Positions 5,098 to 8,369 of a stretch of DNA of 8,369 bases are shown here, in pieces (positions within the stretch are counted from its first letter, which is position 1; each line of letters begins with the position of its first letter). The DNA is taken from assembly GCA_019247245.1 (NCBI GenBank), contig JAFAPF010000439.1:1-8369 (forward strand), given 5' to 3'. Source of the DNA: Rubrobacter sp. GTDB taxonomy: Bacteria > Actinomycetota > Rubrobacteria > Rubrobacterales > Rubrobacteraceae. The translations under genes and the position numbers were made by a program. A model generated the notes under the pieces. It did no database searches and was not told where the DNA came from. It saw only the letters and a list, made by a program, of their open reading frames with translations.

Positions 5098-7005
5098 ATG
5101 AGCAAGAGTATAGGGATAGATCTTGGTACGACGAACAGCTGTGTTGCGGTTTTGGAGGGGGGTGATCCGGTAGTCATCACTAACTCGGAAGGGGAGCGGA
5201 CGACGCCTTCTGTAGTAGCGTTCGACAGGCGGAGTGGGGAGCGGCTGGTCGGACAGCTGGCCCGCAGGCAGGCAGTAACGAACCCGGAGCGCACGATCTA
5301 CTCGATAAAGCGCTTCATGGGTCGCCGCTTCAAGGACGTTGAGTCCGAGACCCGGCGCGTAGGGTACGAGGTTATCTCCGGTCCCGGTGGGGACGTACGC
5401 GTGCGTGGTGACGAGAAAGAGTACTCGCCACCGGAGATCTCTGCGATGATTCTTCAGAAGCTCAAGAGGGACGCCGAGGAGTACCTCGGCGAGGAGGTCA
5501 CCGAGGCGGTCATCACGGTGCCAGCGTACTTTGAGGACGCCCAGCGCCAGGCTACCAAGGATGCTGGCAGGATCGCCGGTCTGGATGTTAAGCGAATCAT
5601 CAACGAGCCGACCGCTGCCTCGTTGGCTTATGGCCTCGACAAGGAGCATGAGCAGACGATTCTCGTATTCGACCTCGGTGGTGGTACCTTCGATGTCTCC
5701 ATACTCGAGCTCGGCGAGGGCGTTTTCGAAGTAAAGGCCACCAGCGGCAACAACCACCTTGGTGGCGACGACTTCGACGCCAAGGTCGTCGAGTGGATTG
5801 TCTCGGAGTTCAAGAAGGCTGAAGGTATAGACCTCTCGAAGGACAAGATGGCGACCCAGCGCCTCGTCGAGGCGGCCGAGAAAGCCAAGAAGGAGCTTTC
5901 CTCGACGACAAGCACATCCATTAACCTGCCGTTCATCACGGCCGACGCGAACGGGCCCAAGCATCTCGACCTTACGCTTACTCGGGCGCAGTTCAACAAC
6001 CTGACTGCAGACCTTATCGAAGCGACGGCCGGCCCGGTGCGACAGGCGATGGAGGATGCAGGCCTCAAAGCGGGGGAGGTCGACCAGGTGATACTCGTCG
6101 GCGGATCTACCCGCATGCCTGCGGTGCAGGAGAAAGTAAAGGAGCTCACCGGCAAGGAGCCCCACAAGGGCATCAACCCCGACGAGGTCGTCGCCGTAGG
6201 CGCTGCGATCCAGGCCGGCGTGCTGGCTGGTGAGGTGAAGGATGTGCTGCTCCTCGATGTTACACCGCTCTCTTTGGGAATAGAGACAAAGGGTGGGGTG
6301 TTTACCAAACTCATCGAGCGGAACACGACTATACCTACGCGTAAGAGCGAGGTATTTACAACTGCCGACGATAATCAAGGTTCGGTTGAGATCAAGGTCT
6401 ACCAGGGCGAGCGCGAGATGGCAGCGTATAACAAGCTCATCGGAAACTTCCAGCTTGTAGGCATTCCTCCTGCGCCGAGAGGTATACCCCAGATCGAGGT
6501 TGGGTTCGACATTGACGCGAACGGTATTGTTAACGTGGGGGCGAAGGACCTTGGCACGGGCAAGGAGCAGCGGATCACGATCACGGCTTCGAGCGGCCTC
6601 TCGGATGCGGACATCGAGCAGATGGTCCGTGACGCAGAGGCACACACCGAGGAAGATAGGCGCCGCCGTGAGGAAGCCGATGTCCGCAACAATGCCGACA
6701 ACTTGGTGTACTCCATCGAGCGCTCCATGAAGGAGGTTGCCAACGGAAAGCTCGATAGTGCTACCAAAGAAGAGATAGAGCAGGCCATAAAGGAGACCAA
6801 GGAAGCCCTTGCCGGCGACGATATAGAGGAGATAAAGCGCAAGCAGGAGGCCCTTCTGACCGCCTCTCACAAGCTCTCCGAGGTTCTCTACCAAGACGCC
6901 CAGCAGCAGGGAGGGGCCGGCGATGCGGGCACCACGACGAATCCCGACGACGTGGTCGAGGACGCCGAGATCGTGGACGAGGACGAAGAGAAGAGAAGGA
7001 AGTAG
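5098..7005 (+). CDS. dnaK: Molecular chaperone DnaK (Hsp70)
   Basis: A full-length 635-residue Hsp70. The ATP-dependent chaperone binds exposed hydrophobic peptide segments in the cytoplasm; DnaJ stimulates its ATPase and GrpE releases ADP. The nucleotide-binding domain (1 to about 380) shows phosphate-1 motif [14 protein letters not shown] (5-18), [12 protein letters not shown] (169-180), phosphate-2 [12 protein letters not shown] (192-203) and adenosine motif [13 protein letters not shown] (331-343). The interdomain linker is [16 protein letters not shown] (382-397), followed by the substrate-binding beta domain (to about 500) and helical lid. The tail is Gly/Gln-rich, then acidic ([11 protein letters not shown]), then ends in a basic KRRK. 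The ATG is preceded by AAGGAG with a 4-base gap. Two TAG stops stand in tandem at the end. It is first gene of the dnaK-grpE-dnaJ operon and is expected to be under HspR control through the HAIR element. Confidence 0.99.
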   Translation: MSKSIGIDLGTTNSCVAVLEGGDPVVITNSEGERTTPSVVAFDRRSGERLVGQLARRQAVTNPERTIYSIKRFMGRRFKDVESETRRVGYEVISGPGGDVRVRGDEKEYSPPEISAMILQKLKRDAEEYLGEEVTEAVITVPAYFEDAQRQATKDAGRIAGLDVKRIINEPTAASLAYGLDKEHEQTILVFDLGGGTFDVSILELGEGVFEVKATSGNNHLGGDDFDAKVVEWIVSEFKKAEGIDLSKDKMATQRLVEAAEKAKKELSSTTSTSINLPFITADANGPKHLDLTLTRAQFNNLTADLIEATAGPVRQAMEDAGLKAGEVDQVILVGGSTRMPAVQEKVKELTGKEPHKGINPDEVVAVGAAIQAGVLAGEVKDVLLLDVTPLSLGIETKGGVFTKLIERNTTIPTRKSEVFTTADDNQGSVEIKVYQGEREMAAYNKLIGNFQLVGIPPAPRGIPQIEVGFDIDANGIVNVGAKDLGTGKEQRITITASSGLSDADIEQMVRDAEAHTEEDRRRREEADVRNNADNLVYSIERSMKEVANGKLDSATKEEIEQAIKETKEALAGDDIEEIKRKQEALLTASHKLSEVLYQDAQQQGGAGDAGTTTNPDDVVEDAEIVDEDEEKRRK

Positions 7006-7033
7006 TAGCAGAACTAACTTTCGAGAGGGCGGC

Positions 7034-7057
7034 CGGCGGGGGCGACTATCCCCGCCG
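7034..7057 (+). other. Stem-loop in the dnaK-grpE intergenic region
   Basis: CGGCGGGG (7034-7041) pairs perfectly with CCCCGCCG (7050-7057) around an 8-base loop, and more pairs (7031-7032 with 7059-7060) can form after one mismatch. No T-run follows, so it is not a standard intrinsic terminator. It could stabilise or mark a processing point for the dnaK message, giving more DnaK than GrpE and DnaJ; that role is inference. Confidence 0.5.
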
Positions 7058-7070
7058 ACCGTCTACCAAC

Positions 7071-7086
7071 AGGAGGTATAGGGGAG
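7071..7086 (+). promoter_or_regulatory. Ribosome binding region of grpE, unusual spacing to a TTG start
   Basis: AGGAGG (7071-7076) is 12 bases before the TTG at 7089, longer than usual, and a second purine run GGGGAG (7081-7086) is only 2 bases away. No ATG or GTG lies at a better distance in the grpE frame, so TTG is the best start. Confidence 0.6.
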
Positions 7087-7088
7087 TC

Positions 7089-7790
7089 TTGAGCAGCGAA
7101 GAGCAGCACCGTTGGGAAGGGGAGCCGCTCGGGGAGGGGGCTTCTCCTCGGGAGGATACTTCTTCGCAAGAGGAGAGGTCTGAGCTTCGAAAACAGCGTG
7201 GTGAGGAGGCTCCTCCGGCCGAGCAGGTGGTCCCCGAGCCGCTCGAGTTGGGAGAGGATCTCGGCGTGCCGGAGGTTGAGGGCGAGGAGGAAGAGCCGGA
7301 GACGGACCCCGAGGAGGAAGCCGAGATAGCGCGGGAGGAGATACTGGCCCTCGCGGAGGAGCTGGAGGCCGTCCGTGAGGAGAGGGATGAGTACCTGGAG
7401 AACGCGCGCCGTATGAAGGCGGAGCTCGATAACTCGCCCAAGCGTCAGGAGAGGGAGCGCGCCCGCCTCGTCCAGCTGGCCTCCGAAAGGCTCATAAGGG
7501 AGCTTCTGCCCGTCCTGGACAACCTGGAGCGGGCTTTGGAGGTCGAGGGGGATATCCGGGAGGGCGTCCAGGCCACGCGCGACCAGCTCGTCGCCGTCCT
7601 CGGACAGGAGGGCCTCGCCCCGGTCGCCTCCGACGGCGAGAGCTTCGACCCCGCTGTCCACGAGGCGGTTATGGGCCAGCCCTCCGAAGAGCACGAGGAA
7701 GATACCATCATCCAGACCCTCGAGCGCGGCTACGTCCTGAACGGCAAACCCATACGTCCGGCCAAGGTTATAGTTTCCAAGCAGGTTTAA
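7089..7790 (+). CDS. grpE: Nucleotide exchange factor GrpE
   Basis: A 233-residue GrpE, the homodimeric factor that opens the DnaK nucleotide cleft and releases ADP. The first 80 residues are low complexity and strongly acidic (for example [17 protein letters not shown]). The long coiled-coil helix follows (about 79-135), then the four-helix-bundle region ([18 protein letters not shown], 133-150), then the conserved beta domain with [10 protein letters not shown] (186-195) and [21 protein letters not shown] (211-231). The signature usually read as AEFxNYRKR is AELDNSPKR here (111-119): Ser-Pro replaces Tyr-Arg, placing a proline inside a helix. The start is a TTG at 7089; the gene lies 83 bases after dnaK and 2 bases before dnaJ. 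The identity is secure from the C-terminal half. Confidence 0.97.
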   Translation: MSSEEQHRWEGEPLGEGASPREDTSSQEERSELRKQRGEEAPPAEQVVPEPLELGEDLGVPEVEGEEEEPETDPEEEAEIAREEILALAEELEAVREERDEYLENARRMKAELDNSPKRQERERARLVQLASERLIRELLPVLDNLERALEVEGDIREGVQATRDQLVAVLGQEGLAPVASDGESFDPAVHEAVMGQPSEEHEEDTIIQTLERGYVLNGKPIRPAKVIVSKQV

Positions 7791-7792
7791 GG

Positions 7793-8369
7793 ATGGAGAC
7801 GAAGGATCTATACCGGGTTCTGGGGGTTTCCAAGGGGGCGTCTCAGGATGAGATCCGACGCTCCTACCGCAAGCTGGCCCGCAAGTACCACCCGGACGCC
7901 AACCGGGAAGATCCGAAGGCCGAGGAGCGCTTCAAAGAGGTCCAGCAAGCCTACGAGATCCTCTCAGATCCGGAGAAAAGGCGGGAATACGACGAAGGTC
8001 CCCGTGCCTACTTCGGCGGCGCCGGAACCTCCCCGGGCGGCACCGGCGGCCGCACTAACGTGAACTTCTCCGACTTCTCGGACTTGTTCGGCAACTTCGG
8101 GGACATCTTCGGCGGCGCCACGCGTAGCGGGCCGCAAGCCACCCGTGGTGAGGACGTAACTATAAGTGTAAACTTAAAGTTTAAAGATGCGCTAGAGGGG
8201 ATCACCACCCGCATCGCGGCTCCGATCGAGGAGGTGTGTGAGGGGTGTCGGGGGGTGGGAGCGGCGCCCGGGACGGCGCCGCGGGTGTGCCCGGAGTGTT
8301 CGGGGCGTGGGGTCAGGAGCCGGGACCAGGGTTTCTTTGCCCTCTCGGAGCCATGCGGGCGGTGCGGGG
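7793..8369 (+). CDS. dnaJ: Chaperone protein DnaJ (Hsp40), 5' part, cut by the window edge
   Basis: The first 192 codons of a type I DnaJ, the co-chaperone that binds substrates and triggers ATP hydrolysis by DnaK. The J domain covers about 5-68, with helix II RRSYRKLARKYHPD and the essential HPD at 33-35. A Gly/Phe-rich linker follows (about 73-117: YFGGAG, DLFGNFGDIFGG), then the start of the substrate-binding beta domain (GEDVTISVNLKFKDAL). The zinc-binding region begins with CEGCRGVG (149-156) and CPECSGRG (166-173), and a third motif starts at CGRCG (188-192), where the sequence ends. The ATG is 2 bases after the grpE stop with only a weak Shine-Dalgarno sequence, so it is probably translated by coupling. 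Codons 121-134 are unusually AT-rich for this gene. No stop is seen before the edge. Confidence 0.97.
   Translation, partial: METKDLYRVLGVSKGASQDEIRRSYRKLARKYHPDANREDPKAEERFKEVQQAYEILSDPEKRREYDEGPRAYFGGAGTSPGGTGGRTNVNFSDFSDLFGNFGDIFGGATRSGPQATRGEDVTISVNLKFKDALEGITTRIAAPIEEVCEGCRGVGAAPGTAPRVCPECSGRGVRSRDQGFFALSEPCGRCG
8155..8195 (+). other. AT-rich island inside dnaJ with a small inverted repeat
   Basis: About 40 bases of AT-rich sequence inside an otherwise GC-rich gene, encoding DVTISVNLKFKDAL with rare codons ATA, AGT, TTA and CTA. It contains TAAACT-TAA-AGTTTA (8169-8183), a perfect 6-base inverted repeat. The encoded protein looks normal for DnaJ, so the bias is at the nucleotide level. 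Confidence 0.4.

Noticed and set aside
5628..6326. A second minus-strand frame inside dnaK, Ser/Thr-rich
   Set aside because: The Ser-rich composition is what GC-rich coding sequence gives in this antisense register. It lies entirely inside a secure gene.
5041..6894. A 617-codon open frame on the minus strand, antisense to nearly all of dnaK
   Set aside because: Its codons are in exact register with dnaK codons, so it stays open simply because dnaK avoids TTA, CTA and TCA. The translation shows no recognisable domain, and long antisense frames over hsp70 genes are a known artefact.
7014..7694. A 226-codon minus-strand frame opposite grpE
   Set aside because: It is Leu/Arg-rich low-complexity sequence produced by reading the acidic, GC-rich grpE backwards; no ribosome site or domain is visible.

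Overview
This window most likely comes from a deep-branching, moderately high-GC actinobacterium, and the protein sequences look Rubrobacter-like. That placement is inference from three things: a dnaK-grpE-dnaJ heat-shock operon, a HAIR-type (HspR-associated inverted repeat) operator at the dnaK promoter rather than a CIRCE site, and a divergent response regulator / histidine kinase / lipoprotein cluster laid out like actinobacterial mtrA-mtrB-lpqB. No mobile element, tRNA, rRNA or CRISPR array is visible.

Left end (about 1-373, plus strand): an unrecognised reading frame, open at the window edge, whose 3' end overlaps the convergent operon by 26 bases.

Minus-strand operon (4925 down to 348): an OmpR/MtrA-type response regulator, then a 642-residue membrane sensor kinase (TM-sensor-TM-HAMP-PAS-HisKA-HATPase), then a lipoprotein-like beta-propeller protein resembling the C-terminal half of LpqB, then a small membrane-anchored protein with a predicted beta-rich outer domain. 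The last three genes overlap end to end (11 and 4 bases), so they are probably translationally coupled. The likely logic is an envelope-sensing two-component system with two exported accessory proteins made from the same transcript.

Divergent control region (4926-5097): it holds a strong dnaK promoter (TTGAAT, 17 bases, TATAAT), a HAIR operator lying over its -35 box and spacer, an extra half-site just past the predicted transcription start, and a TATAAT box on the other strand for the response-regulator operon. A weak stem-loop followed by five U lies in the response-regulator leader.

Right half (5098-8369, plus strand): dnaK (635 aa), grpE (233 aa, TTG start, acidic N-terminus, unusual change in the signature motif) and the first 192 codons of dnaJ, which runs off the window. 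Together these encode the DnaK chaperone machine: DnaJ delivers substrates and stimulates ATP hydrolysis, and GrpE exchanges nucleotide. In actinobacteria hspR often follows dnaJ; it would lie beyond the window.

No clearly new system was found. The points most worth checking are the HAIR/promoter architecture, the exported fourth gene of the two-component operon, and the GrpE motif change.
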